From NCBI RefSeq assembly GCF_028548455.1, contig NZ_JAQQLF010000019.1, positions 1-64,000 on the forward strand: 64,000 nt of DNA. The letters are read 5' to 3'. Made by a program: the position numbers and the translations under genes. The stretch is from Vogesella aquatica. Its GTDB lineage: Bacteria; Pseudomonadota; Gammaproteobacteria; Burkholderiales; Chromobacteriaceae. Under the pieces are notes generated by a model. It was not told the DNA's origin. It ran no database searches and worked only from the letters and a program-made list of their open reading frames with translations. Shown here one piece after another: positions 38,195 through 46,110 of the stretch (position 1 is the stretch's first letter; the number at the start of each line of letters is the position of its first letter).

Positions 38195-38265
38195 CGCTGT
38201 TGCTACTGTTATACGGGTGTTTGCTTTTGCTGAACTTTCCGGCCGCGTGGTGCTATTCCGGCGGG

Positions 38266-38862
38266 CTAATGCCCGAATTGCTGCTCGCACGGCTCGCCAT
38301 CACCATCGCCATCCATTTTTGCGCCAGGGCAATGCGCCAGAAAATACAGCGCCTCGCTACGGGATGTCATTTGCGAGCAATAAATGCGCTGGTCGCATTG
38401 GAACTGTGTGCCGCCCGGGGGCACGTGTTCGGCGCGCAAGCTGCTGGCCGGTGCCGCTATCGCTGGCGGGGTACCGTGTGTCAGCGTCAGCAGCTGCCGT
38501 GCCCGATAGTATTCCTTTACGCCGTAACCGGCTGCGGACACGGCCAGCAGCAGTAGCAGGCCATTGAGCAGTTGGCCGCGTCGCCGCCGCTTGCTGGTGT
38601 ACGCCGGGCGTGTGGCGCGTGCTGTGGCCGGTTTGCCGGGGGCTTTGGGCAGGAATTTTTCGCTGTGGACATGGTGGGCCGCAAATTTGCCATTCTGCGC
38701 GGCTGTGAGCTCGAACGACACCACCCAGCCTGTCTGTGGCCGTATGGCGCCGCGGGGGCAATCGCTGATGTGGAAGAAAACCCTGTCGCCGTTGTCTTTG
38801 CGGGTAATGAAGCCGTAGCCTTTTTCATCCAGCCAGTGTGTGATGGTGCCTTGATGACGCAA
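38266..38862 (-). CDS. Cold-shock domain, membrane helix and Excalibur domain protein
   Basis: A 198-residue protein of unusual order. An N-terminal cold-shock OB-fold (GTITHWLDEKGYGFITRKD, VFFHISDCP, about 1-65) is followed by a basic linker (TSKRRRRGQ), one membrane helix (about 98-113) and a C-terminal Excalibur calcium-binding domain with DGDGDGEPCEQQ and paired cysteines. The nucleic-acid domain would be cytoplasmic and the Ca domain periplasmic. The start is TTG 38862, after AAAAGGA. The function is unknown. Confidence 0.78.
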   Translation of the reverse strand: MRHQGTITHWLDEKGYGFITRKDNGDRVFFHISDCPRGAIRPQTGWVVSFELTAAQNGKFAAHHVHSEKFLPKAPGKPATARATRPAYTSKRRRRGQLLNGLLLLLAVSAAGYGVKEYYRARQLLTLTHGTPPAIAAPASSLRAEHVPPGGTQFQCDQRIYCSQMTSRSEALYFLAHCPGAKMDGDGDGEPCEQQFGH

Positions 38863-38913
38863 CTGACAATCCTTTTTGCATAATTTGCATTATTATGCCA
38901 TGTGATCATCGTG

Positions 38914-40353
38914 TCAGGTGCCACTGTTTGCCTTGCACCGTGCTGCCAGTTCACCCACGGTACGCAATGCATTGATGAAGCGCTCGTCCAGTGGCTGGCA
39001 GCATGACAGCCGTAGCGCATTGCGGTAGCGGCCACTGGGTGAGTACAGCGGGCCGGGGGAGATGCTGATGCGCTCGTGGATGGCCAGGTCGAACAGTTTT
39101 ACCGTGTCGTAGCCGTCGGGTAGCTCTACCCAAATCAGAAAGCCGCCGCTGGGGTGCGTGGCACGGGTGCCGGGCGGGAAGTGGGCGGCAATCAGCGCCC
39201 GTACCTTGTCGATGTGCAGCGTGTAGCGGCGCTTGAGTGAGCGCAGGTGGTGGTCGTAGCCGCCCGATTCCAGAAACGCGCCCAGTGTTTCGCACAGCAC
39301 CAGCGGTTCGGCGATCGAGCTGGCGAACTTCAGCTTCTTGATGTCGGCGCCGAAACGCCCGCCTTCCAGCCAACCCACCCGAAAGTCCGGCGCCAGCGTC
39401 TTGGTGTAGCTGGCGCACACGATCACCCAGCCGTCCTGGTCGTAGGCCTTCACCGCTGGCTGCAGCGCATCGCCGAATTGCAGCTCGGCGTATAGCGCGT
39501 CTTCGATCAGTGGCACCTGGTAGCGGTTCACCAGTGCGGCCAACCTTTTCTTGTTGTCGGTAGACATGCTGCAGCCCAGCGGGTTGTGCACATTTGGCAT
39601 CGCCACCACGGCTTGCAGGCGCTGTTCGCTGAGCAGCATTTCCAGCGCGTCCAGCGACAGGCCGTGCTGCGGGTCGGTGGGGATTTCCACAGCTTTCAGC
39701 CCCAGGCTGGCAAACAGCGGCAGCAGGTTGAAATAGGTAGGCGACTCTATGCCCACGGTGTCGCCGTGGCGACATACCGCACGCAGTGCCAGCTGCAGGG
39801 CTTCCATGGCGCCGTGGGTGAGGATGATGTTGTCGGCCTGCAGTGCCATGCCCAGCTCCAGCCCGCGCCGCGCGATCTGGGTGCGTAGCCGCTCCGAACC
39901 CGGTGGCAGCGCGTAGTTGCTCACCAGTCCGGGGCTTTTGCGCAGCACCTGGCCCATCAGCCGTGCCAGCTTGCCGGCCGGATAAAAATCGCCACCGCGC
40001 GGGCAGGCCAGCGCCATGTCGATGTAGCCGGGCGTTTGCTGCGCCTGCAGCGCGGCGCCGATCAGGTCCAGCACCGCGCCGTCGGTACCTTGGGCAGGCC
40101 CCGCTTCGCGCAGTGCGCCGCGTGCCGGCGAGGCCAGCCGCGCCTTGACGTAATAGCCGGACTGCGGCCGCGCTTCTACCAGCCCCCGGTCTTCCAGCAC
40201 GCGGTAGGCGGCCACCACGGTATTGAGCGACAGCTGGCGGCTGTGCGCGGTCTTGCGTACCGACGGCAGACGCGAGCCGGGGGGCAGGGTGCCGCGATTG
40301 ATGGCGCTGGACAGATCGTCGGCCAGTTGCTGGTACAGGGTGGCATTTTCCAT
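38914..40353 (-). CDS. MocR/PdxR-type regulator (GntR HTH + aminotransferase fold)
   Basis: A 479-residue protein with an N-terminal winged helix of the GntR type (YQQLADDLSSAINRGTLPPG, LPSVRKTAHSRQLSLNTV; about 1-72) and a C-terminal fold-type I aminotransferase domain with the PLP lysine in ASYTKTLAPDFRVGWLEGG. Such proteins sense amino acids or PLP rather than catalyse. It is divergent from the LysE-racemase pair, with dyad repeats in the shared 151-base gap, so it probably controls them. Confidence 0.92.
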   Translation of the reverse strand: MENATLYQQLADDLSSAINRGTLPPGSRLPSVRKTAHSRQLSLNTVVAAYRVLEDRGLVEARPQSGYYVKARLASPARGALREAGPAQGTDGAVLDLIGAALQAQQTPGYIDMALACPRGGDFYPAGKLARLMGQVLRKSPGLVSNYALPPGSERLRTQIARRGLELGMALQADNIILTHGAMEALQLALRAVCRHGDTVGIESPTYFNLLPLFASLGLKAVEIPTDPQHGLSLDALEMLLSEQRLQAVVAMPNVHNPLGCSMSTDNKKRLAALVNRYQVPLIEDALYAELQFGDALQPAVKAYDQDGWVIVCASYTKTLAPDFRVGWLEGGRFGADIKKLKFASSIAEPLVLCETLGAFLESGGYDHHLRSLKRRYTLHIDKVRALIAAHFPPGTRATHPSGGFLIWVELPDGYDTVKLFDLAIHERISISPGPLYSPSGRYRNALRLSCCQPLDERFINALRTVGELAARCKANSGT

Positions 40354-40365
40354 GGCGGGCTCGGG

Positions 40366-40436
40366 TGTGACAGTTGGGTGGGCGAAGCGTGGTGACAGTT
40401 GTATTTTGAGTCAAACTGTCACCGTGACAATGATAA
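40366..40436. promoter_or_regulatory. MocR operator repeats and divergent promoter region
   Basis: GTGACAGTTG occurs directly at 40367-40376 and 40392-40401, and inverted as AACTGTCAC at 40414-40422; GGTGACAGTT/AACTGTCACC (40391-40400 and 40414-40423) form a dyad. A TTGAGT (40407) with TGATAA (40431) may be the lysE-side promoter. Two direct copies plus one inverted copy are typical of MocR targets. Confidence 0.6.
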
Positions 40437-40504
40437 ATTCTTGGTTCTGTAACCGGCAAGCGGCTTTCTCTACGATAGGGCTACACACACTACAGGGAGC
40501 TGCC

Positions 40505-41113
40505 ATGCTGACCTTGCCACTACTGAGTTATGTCTCGCTGATGTCCATCACGCCCGGCCCCAACAACCTGATGTTGGCCGCATCGGGTGTCAATTTCGGT
40601 TTTCGCCGCAGCCTGCCGCACCTGCTGGGGATCAGCATCGGCCATGGTGTGCAGGTGCTGATCGTGGCACTGTTGCTAGGCTGGGTGATGACGCTGCTGA
40701 ACGACTGGCGCCTGCTGTTAAGCCTGGCCGGCTGCGGCTATCTGTTCTGGCTATCGTGGCAGGTGTGGCTGGCGGGGGCACCAGAGGCCAAACAGGCTGT
40801 CACGCCGATGAGCTTTCTGGGCGCTGCGGCGTTTCAATGGGTGAACCCCAAGGCCTGGGTGATGGTGGTGAATACCAGCCTGTTGTTTCTGCCGGCAGCG
40901 GCGGGTTGGCCGCAGGCACTGGCCTTGGCAGGCCTGTGTGCGCTGATCAACTTTCCCTGCATCTGCCTGTGGGCTGCGCTGGGCGAAGGGCTACGCCGCT
41001 ACCTGAGCCAGCAGTTTGCACGCAGGCTGTTTAATGGCGTGATGGCGGGGCTGATGGCGGCAACGGCTGCCTGGTTATTGTGGGATGAACTGACATTGGC
41101 AAAGGTGCTGTAA
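40505..41113 (+). CDS. LysE family amino-acid exporter
   Basis: A 202-residue inner-membrane protein with about six helices and the family start SYVSLMSITPGPNNLMLAASG. It exports an amino acid or its analogue by proton antiport. It is divergent from MocR, and its stop abuts the racemase ATG with no gap. Two motif copies (Leu-Ala-Ala and Gly-Trp-Pro) are present. The substrate may be an amino acid handled by the neighbouring racemase. Confidence 0.93.
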   Translation: MLTLPLLSYVSLMSITPGPNNLMLAASGVNFGFRRSLPHLLGISIGHGVQVLIVALLLGWVMTLLNDWRLLLSLAGCGYLFWLSWQVWLAGAPEAKQAVTPMSFLGAAAFQWVNPKAWVMVVNTSLLFLPAAAGWPQALALAGLCALINFPCICLWAALGEGLRRYLSQQFARRLFNGVMAGLMAATAAWLLWDELTLAKVL

Positions 41114-41809
41114 ATGACACAAAAGATGCTGGGTTTGCTGGGCGGCATGAGCTGGGAATCCACCGCGCACTATTACGCGCAGATCAACCGTAGTGTACGC
41201 GGCGCCCGCGGTGGTCTGCATTCTGCCCGTTTGCTACTGCATAGCGTCGACTTTGCGCCTATTGCCGACATGCAGCGCCGTGCCGACTGGGCAGCGGCGG
41301 CTCAGTTGCTAGGCGAAGCCGGGCGTGGCCTGGCTGCTGCCGGTGCCGGTACGCTGCTGATCTGTACCAATACCATGCACAAGGTGGCAGGGCAGATTGA
41401 AGAGATGGCCGGTATCCCGCTATTGCATATTGCCGACCCCACCATCGCGGCGCTGCGGGCTGCCGGAGTAGAGCGTGTTGGTTTGCTGGGCACCCGCTTT
41501 ACCATGGAAGACGACTTCTACAGTGCACGCCTGTGCGGTGCCGGCCTGCAGGTTTGCGTACCCGATACTGACGACCGTACCGAGCTGCACCGCGTGATTT
41601 TTGAAGAGCTCTGCCGTGGCCTGCTATACGATGCCTCGCGCCTGCGTTTGCTGGCCATGGTTGATGCCTTGCGTGCGGACGGTGCCCAGGCGGTGATTCT
41701 GGGGTGTACCGAAATTGCCATGCTACTGGGGCAAGACGATACCGACATGCCCTTGTTCGACACCACCGGGCTACACGCCGATGCAGCGGCGGCATGGTTA
41801 CTGGGCTGA
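41114..41809 (+). CDS. Aspartate/glutamate racemase family protein
   Basis: A 231-residue cofactor-free racemase. It shows GLLGGMSWESTAHYYAQIN, with the two catalytic cysteines in LICTNTMHK (about 83) and ILGCTEIAMLL (about 196). It interconverts L- and D-aspartate or glutamate (YgeA-like broad racemases are close). It is translated directly after LysE, so racemisation and export are probably linked and controlled by the MocR protein. Confidence 0.9.
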   Translation: MTQKMLGLLGGMSWESTAHYYAQINRSVRGARGGLHSARLLLHSVDFAPIADMQRRADWAAAAQLLGEAGRGLAAAGAGTLLICTNTMHKVAGQIEEMAGIPLLHIADPTIAALRAAGVERVGLLGTRFTMEDDFYSARLCGAGLQVCVPDTDDRTELHRVIFEELCRGLLYDASRLRLLAMVDALRADGAQAVILGCTEIAMLLGQDDTDMPLFDTTGLHADAAAAWLLG

Positions 41810-41886
41810 TATTGTCTTAGTTTTTTTATCGACGTTAAGCATAATGAGAGTAGAGTTGTTATCAACTTCTGCGTTGCGAGCACGAT

Positions 41887-42648
41887 ATGAAAACGATTTT
41901 TGCCGCTATGTTTGGGGGCAGCCTGTGGCTGTCGGCGGGGGGGGCTGCAGCCAACCCCGTGGTCAGCGTTTGTGCCGAACCCTGGGCGCCTTTTATCGAC
42001 AGTGCCCCGGACCAGCCTGCCATCGGCTTGGCTGCCGATGTCATCAACCGGGTGGCCGAAGCTAACAAGCTGCGGGTGAAGTATATTTTCAAGTCGGCAG
42101 GAGCCTGCCTGCGCCTGGCGCGCCAAGGGCAGGTGGACATGCTGGCCTTTGCCGGTGCGGCCGATAGCCCTGCCGGGTGGGTACAAACCCGCCAGCCGCT
42201 GGTGTACTGGGTGCTGGGGGCCTGGGTAGCAACAGGCAGCCCGCAGCAGGCATTTACCGGGCTGGAGGCATTCAGCCAGCAGCGTGTCGGCTGGGTATCG
42301 GCCTATGATTACCCGGTGGCGCTAAAGCGCAAGCAGGATTGGCAGCGGGTGGACGTTATCGATACCGCGCGCGGCATGCGCATGCTGCTGGGCGGGCGGG
42401 TAGATGTGGTGTTCGATGATGGCCTGGCCGGTAGCAACCTGCCCCCGGCCATGCGTGATAAAGTGCGCTTGCTCAAGCCGCTGGTTGGCAGTGTCAGCCA
42501 GCCCATCAGCCTGCGCCCGGGCTTGTTTGCCCTGCGTGAGGGCATCGACGCGGAAGCCGAGCTGTTGCGCAAGAATGGCCAGCTGGACGATTTTTACCAG
42601 CATTACTTCGATAATTCTATCCATCAGGTGCTGCACTCCCTGCACTGA
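41887..42648 (+). CDS. Periplasmic solute-binding protein (SBP_bac_3-like)
   Basis: A 253-residue secreted protein. It has a signal peptide (MKTIFAAMFGGSLWLSAG, cleaved near GAAAN) and a family 3 binding fold with VCAEPWAPFID, GLAADVINRVAEANK and VDMLAFAGAAD. No ABC permease genes accompany it, so it may serve as an orphan sensor-type binding protein. Specificity is unknown. It is convergent with the SQR-like gene. Confidence 0.83.
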   Translation: MKTIFAAMFGGSLWLSAGGAAANPVVSVCAEPWAPFIDSAPDQPAIGLAADVINRVAEANKLRVKYIFKSAGACLRLARQGQVDMLAFAGAADSPAGWVQTRQPLVYWVLGAWVATGSPQQAFTGLEAFSQQRVGWVSAYDYPVALKRKQDWQRVDVIDTARGMRMLLGGRVDVVFDDGLAGSNLPPAMRDKVRLLKPLVGSVSQPISLRPGLFALREGIDAEAELLRKNGQLDDFYQHYFDNSIHQVLHSLH

Positions 42649-42683
42649 CGGCCTGCGTGTGCAGGCCGTTGGCCGGTAGCCGT

Positions 42684-43964
42684 TCAGTCATGGTGATCCA
42701 GCCGCTCGATACCCAGTAACTTCAGCACGTATTTCTCGTAAACCGGCTCGGAAGAGCCGGTTTTCATTTTGTGCATGAAGTATTTCTCGAATGCTGCTTT
42801 GGCCAGATGCACCCACTTGCCCTTGGCGAACCAGTTTACATTGCGTGGGGGTAGCTGAGGCAGTGCCACAAAGGCGGCTCCGGTGTCGCCCATATCGGCC
42901 AGGCAGATGGCGTTCCAGCTTCCCTTGGCCTTCGCCGCCTGGCCATCCAGCTCCGCTCCGATGTTATGCACGATGGCGGTGACCATGGTCTCGATCATAT
43001 AGCCGGTTTTCGGCGCCCCGGTGGCTACCGGCGTGGCTTCTACCGGTGGAATGGCGACACAGACGCCGGCAGCAAAAATGTTGCGGTACTGTTTGCTGCG
43101 CTGGTACTCGTCGATCAGCACAAAGCCACGCGGGTTGCACAGCCCTTCCACTGCTGCAACCGGGTCGACGCCACGGAAGGCAGGTAGCATCATGCTGAAG
43201 GCAAAGGGCAGGGTGTGCTCTTTGCGCACATTGCCGTCATCCGCCAGCTCGCTAATGTGCATCTGGCCTGGCTCTACCTGTGTGGTGCGGGCATTGCAGA
43301 TCCACTTGATATCGTTATTGCGCAGCTCACTTTCCAGCACCGATTTGGAGTCGCCCACACCGCCCAAGCCCAGGTGGCCAATATAAGGCTCGCTTGTCAC
43401 GTAGGTGATGGGGACTTTATGGCGCAGCTTGCGCCGGCGCAGATCGGTATTGACGATGAAGGCAAACTCGTAAGCCGGGCCAAAGCAGGACGCACCCGGC
43501 ATGGCACCGATGATGATGGGGCCGGGCTGCTCCAGAAAGGTCATGTATGCCGCGTTGGCATGCAAGGCGTGTTGCAGTGTGCAGATGGATTGGGTATAGC
43601 CGCCTGCCGGCCCGGCACCGGGTACTTCGTCGAAGGCCAGTTTGGGGCCGGTGGTTATCACCAGGTAGTCGTATCCCAGCTGTTGGCCGTCGGCCAGCGT
43701 AAGCTGGCTGTTGGCCGCATCGATGTGGCTGACCGGGCTGGCGATGAAGCCTATGCCTTTCTTTTCCAGATAGGGGCGGATGGGGAAGGAGATTTCCTCG
43801 GCCTCGCGCCAGCCCACGGCGACCCACGGGTTGGAGGGTACGAACTGGAAATGCTCGCTGTTATTCACCACAGTGATCTGGCAGCGCTTGCCCAGCTTTT
43901 CCTGAAGTTCATACGCGGCGGGCATACCTCCGGTTCCGGCACCAATCACGACGATCTGTTTCAT
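42684..43964 (-). CDS. Sulfide:quinone oxidoreductase-like flavoprotein
   Basis: A 426-residue FAD enzyme. It has an N-terminal ADP-binding motif IVVIGAGTGGMPAAYELQEK, LVITTGPKLAFDEVPGAG, a Cys in MPGASCFGPAYEF, NIFAAGVCVAIPPVE with a second Cys, and the C-terminal amphipathic region of the SQR/NDH-2 group. It probably oxidises sulfide or a related thiol to feed the quinone pool, peripherally on the inner membrane. ATG 43964 follows AAAGGAGAAGAC. The upstream region is very AT-rich. Confidence 0.82.
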   Translation of the reverse strand: MKQIVVIGAGTGGMPAAYELQEKLGKRCQITVVNNSEHFQFVPSNPWVAVGWREAEEISFPIRPYLEKKGIGFIASPVSHIDAANSQLTLADGQQLGYDYLVITTGPKLAFDEVPGAGPAGGYTQSICTLQHALHANAAYMTFLEQPGPIIIGAMPGASCFGPAYEFAFIVNTDLRRRKLRHKVPITYVTSEPYIGHLGLGGVGDSKSVLESELRNNDIKWICNARTTQVEPGQMHISELADDGNVRKEHTLPFAFSMMLPAFRGVDPVAAVEGLCNPRGFVLIDEYQRSKQYRNIFAAGVCVAIPPVEATPVATGAPKTGYMIETMVTAIVHNIGAELDGQAAKAKGSWNAICLADMGDTGAAFVALPQLPPRNVNWFAKGKWVHLAKAAFEKYFMHKMKTGSSEPVYEKYVLKLLGIERLDHHD

Positions 43965-44005
43965 GTCTTCTCCTTTAGCCAGCTTTACGGGCAGTGTTGT
44001 CATTT

Positions 44006-44034
44006 AATTAAAATACAAAAAAATATAATGTAAA
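44006..44034 (-). promoter_or_regulatory. Candidate promoter of the SQR-like gene
   Basis: On the minus strand, TTTACA (44029-44034) and an AT-rich -10 (TTTAAT or TTAATT, 44006-44012) lie 16-17 bases apart in a striking AT patch, about 40 bases upstream of the start. Confidence 0.35.
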
Positions 44035-44071
44035 GCGCTAAATGGATTGTGTTTCCGGCAAGCCAGGCATG

Positions 44072-44096
44072 CAAAAGCCCGGCGGACTGCCGGGCT
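44072..44096 (-). terminator. Rho-independent terminator after the chemoreceptor gene
   Basis: AGCCCGGC (44076-44083) and GCCGGGCT (44089-44096) with loop GGACT. On the minus strand a TTTT follows, about 20 bases after the MCP stop. Confidence 0.8.
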
Positions 44097-44115
44097 GTGT
44101 GTGGGGGAAAGTATC

Positions 44116-45726
44116 TTACAGCTTGTAGGTACGAACCTCGTTGTCCAGGGTGGAGGCCAGCTCGTTCAGGTGGTGCGCCAGGTCGGTCACGCTGTGGGCG
44201 GCGCTGGCGTTTTCTTCCGACATTTGCGCCACGGTTTCTACCTGCTGCGCAATGCTGTTCGCTGCCGCACCTTGCTCGCGGATGGCACTGGCAATTTCAC
44301 CTACCACCCCTTTGTTATCGTCTGCGGCCTGGGCGATTTCCTGCATGGTCAGGCGTGCCCGCTCGGTTTCCTGCACGCCGCTTTCCACGCTGCTGACGGC
44401 ACGGCTTACCCCGGCGGCGGCGTCATCAGACTTGCCCTGCATGGTGTTGATCATCTGGGCGATTTCGGTAGTAGAGCTGGCGGTGCGTTCGGCCAGCTTG
44501 CGTACCTCGTCGGCTACTACGGCAAAGCCGCGGCCCATTTCGCCTGCGCGGGCGGCTTCGATGGCGGCATTGAGCGCCAGCAAATTGGTCTGGTCGGCCA
44601 CGTCGCGTATCACGTTAATAACCGTATGAATGGCATTGGTTTGCTGGTTCAGGGCTTGCATATGGGTGGACACGTCGCGCACCGACTCGGCCATGCTGAG
44701 GATGGTGCCGTTGCTGCTTTCTATCACCTGTTCGCCGTGGCGCGCCTTGTGGCCGGTGTCCTGCGCCAGGGTATTGGCTTCCTGGGTGCGGTCGGCCACG
44801 TGGTTGATGCTGACGGTAATCTGCTCCAGCGCCGCCGCCATGGACGAGGCCGACTGGCTTTGTGCCGACGAGCCAGCGGCAACCTGCCCGGCAGCGCTGG
44901 CCAGGTTGGCCGCAGCCGATGCCACATCGCTGGACGATGCCGCCACGCGCTGCATGCTGTCGTGCAGGCGGCTGGCCAGCTGGTTGAAGTGGCGTAGCAG
45001 GCCGCCCATTTCATCGTCGTGACGGATCTGGCAGCGGCGAGACAGGTCCAGGTGCTCGGTCATGTCGGCAATATCGCTGGCCGCGTCGTGAATGCTGCCT
45101 ACAATCTGGCGATAGGTGCGTATCGCGATGATGACCAGCGCCAGCAAGGCGACGCCGGCGGTAATGGAAAGCCATAACAAGGCACTCTGTTCGGCCTCGT
45201 TCAGTGCCTGATGCGCTTCACGCCCTACCTGCTTGTTGTGCTCTATTTCTTTCAGTGCGGTGTCGCGTACCTGCAGGAAGTCGCTGCGGCTGTTGTTGAG
45301 TATTTGCGAGGCATTGGCGACGTCTCGCGCCTTGAATGCCGCCAGCACCTGGTCGTAGGTCTGGTTGGTGCGCGCTACCCCGCGACGGAATTCTTCCAGT
45401 AGCTGCTTGTCGGCGTTGTCGTTTACCAGGGCTGCATAGCTTTGCAGATTGTTGTCTACCAGCTGGCGATAATTTTGATAGGCCGCCAGGATCGCATCCT
45501 GTGTGGCGGCTTCTTCCGACGCCACCAGGCTGAGCAAGGCAGCGCGCTGCTGCACAAAGTTCAGGCTGGCGGTACCGAGCAGCTCGATGCTTGGCACGAC
45601 ATCTTCGGCGATAACCGACGACTTTTCCTTGATGCTGGCTAGCTGGATAAAGGCAATCAGCAGAATCGTGGCAAAAGCAGCCACAGCCACCAGGGTCTGC
45701 AACTGCAAACGTGTAGCAATTTTCAT
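44116..45726 (-). CDS. Methyl-accepting chemotaxis protein
   Basis: A 536-residue chemoreceptor with N-terminal and second membrane helices (about 10-28 and 185-205), a four-helix periplasmic sensor between them (4HB_MCP-like), HAMP, and a signalling tip with [20 protein letters not shown] and [15 protein letters not shown]. It lacks the C-terminal CheB/R pentapeptide, ending EVRTYKL. The ligand is unknown. It is followed by a terminator and has no chemotaxis neighbours. Confidence 0.95.
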   Translation of the reverse strand: MKIATRLQLQTLVAVAAFATILLIAFIQLASIKEKSSVIAEDVVPSIELLGTASLNFVQQRAALLSLVASEEAATQDAILAAYQNYRQLVDNNLQSYAALVNDNADKQLLEEFRRGVARTNQTYDQVLAAFKARDVANASQILNNSRSDFLQVRDTALKEIEHNKQVGREAHQALNEAEQSALLWLSITAGVALLALVIIAIRTYRQIVGSIHDAASDIADMTEHLDLSRRCQIRHDDEMGGLLRHFNQLASRLHDSMQRVAASSSDVASAAANLASAAGQVAAGSSAQSQSASSMAAALEQITVSINHVADRTQEANTLAQDTGHKARHGEQVIESSNGTILSMAESVRDVSTHMQALNQQTNAIHTVINVIRDVADQTNLLALNAAIEAARAGEMGRGFAVVADEVRKLAERTASSTTEIAQMINTMQGKSDDAAAGVSRAVSSVESGVQETERARLTMQEIAQAADDNKGVVGEIASAIREQGAAANSIAQQVETVAQMSEENASAAHSVTDLAHHLNELASTLDNEVRTYKL

Positions 45727-46026
45727 GAAACACCTCTAACCGATGGGGTGGGTTGTTTGGGGCTGAAGCGGTGCAGTCAGGTCAATGGCAGTGTTCGCCA
45801 GCCATCGCTGGCGATGGCGGGGTGGCTGGCGGTACGGCTTGGCGCACACGGTTGATCCCTGTCGGTGGCCCGCAGTGCACCAGGTCATGCATACCTCGGG
45901 CAATGCCGGGTTATTTTGCTCGTAATTTATAGATATTGCTTGGGCTTATAGCAAGATGACATGTTGCGATGCGTCAACTTCATGCCGCATCTGTCATCCC
46001 ATGCGATGTGCTGGCGGGCTGCCGAG
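45727..46026. other. Intergenic region upstream of the chemoreceptor
   Basis: No gene is seen. It contains a small hairpin (GCCATCGC/GCGATGGC, 45801-45818) and an AT-rich patch at about 45910-45960 that may hold the minus-strand promoter of the chemoreceptor. No flagellar sigma-28 or sigma-54 consensus was recognised. Confidence 0.35.
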
Positions 46027-46033
46027 TGCGGCC

Positions 46034-46058
46034 AAAAAAACAGCCCGAAAAGGGCTGT
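46034..46058 (-). terminator. Rho-independent terminator after mfd
   Basis: ACAGCCC (46040-46046) and GGGCTGT (46052-46058) enclose GAAAA. On the minus strand seven T follow. A TTGGCCGCA-family copy (46027-46035) is fused to the distal end of the T-tract. Confidence 0.85.
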
Positions 46059-46110
46059 GGGATGAATGAGCAAGTTGGCGCTATAGCATGCGCGGGCGGG
46101 TGCTTTCCGG

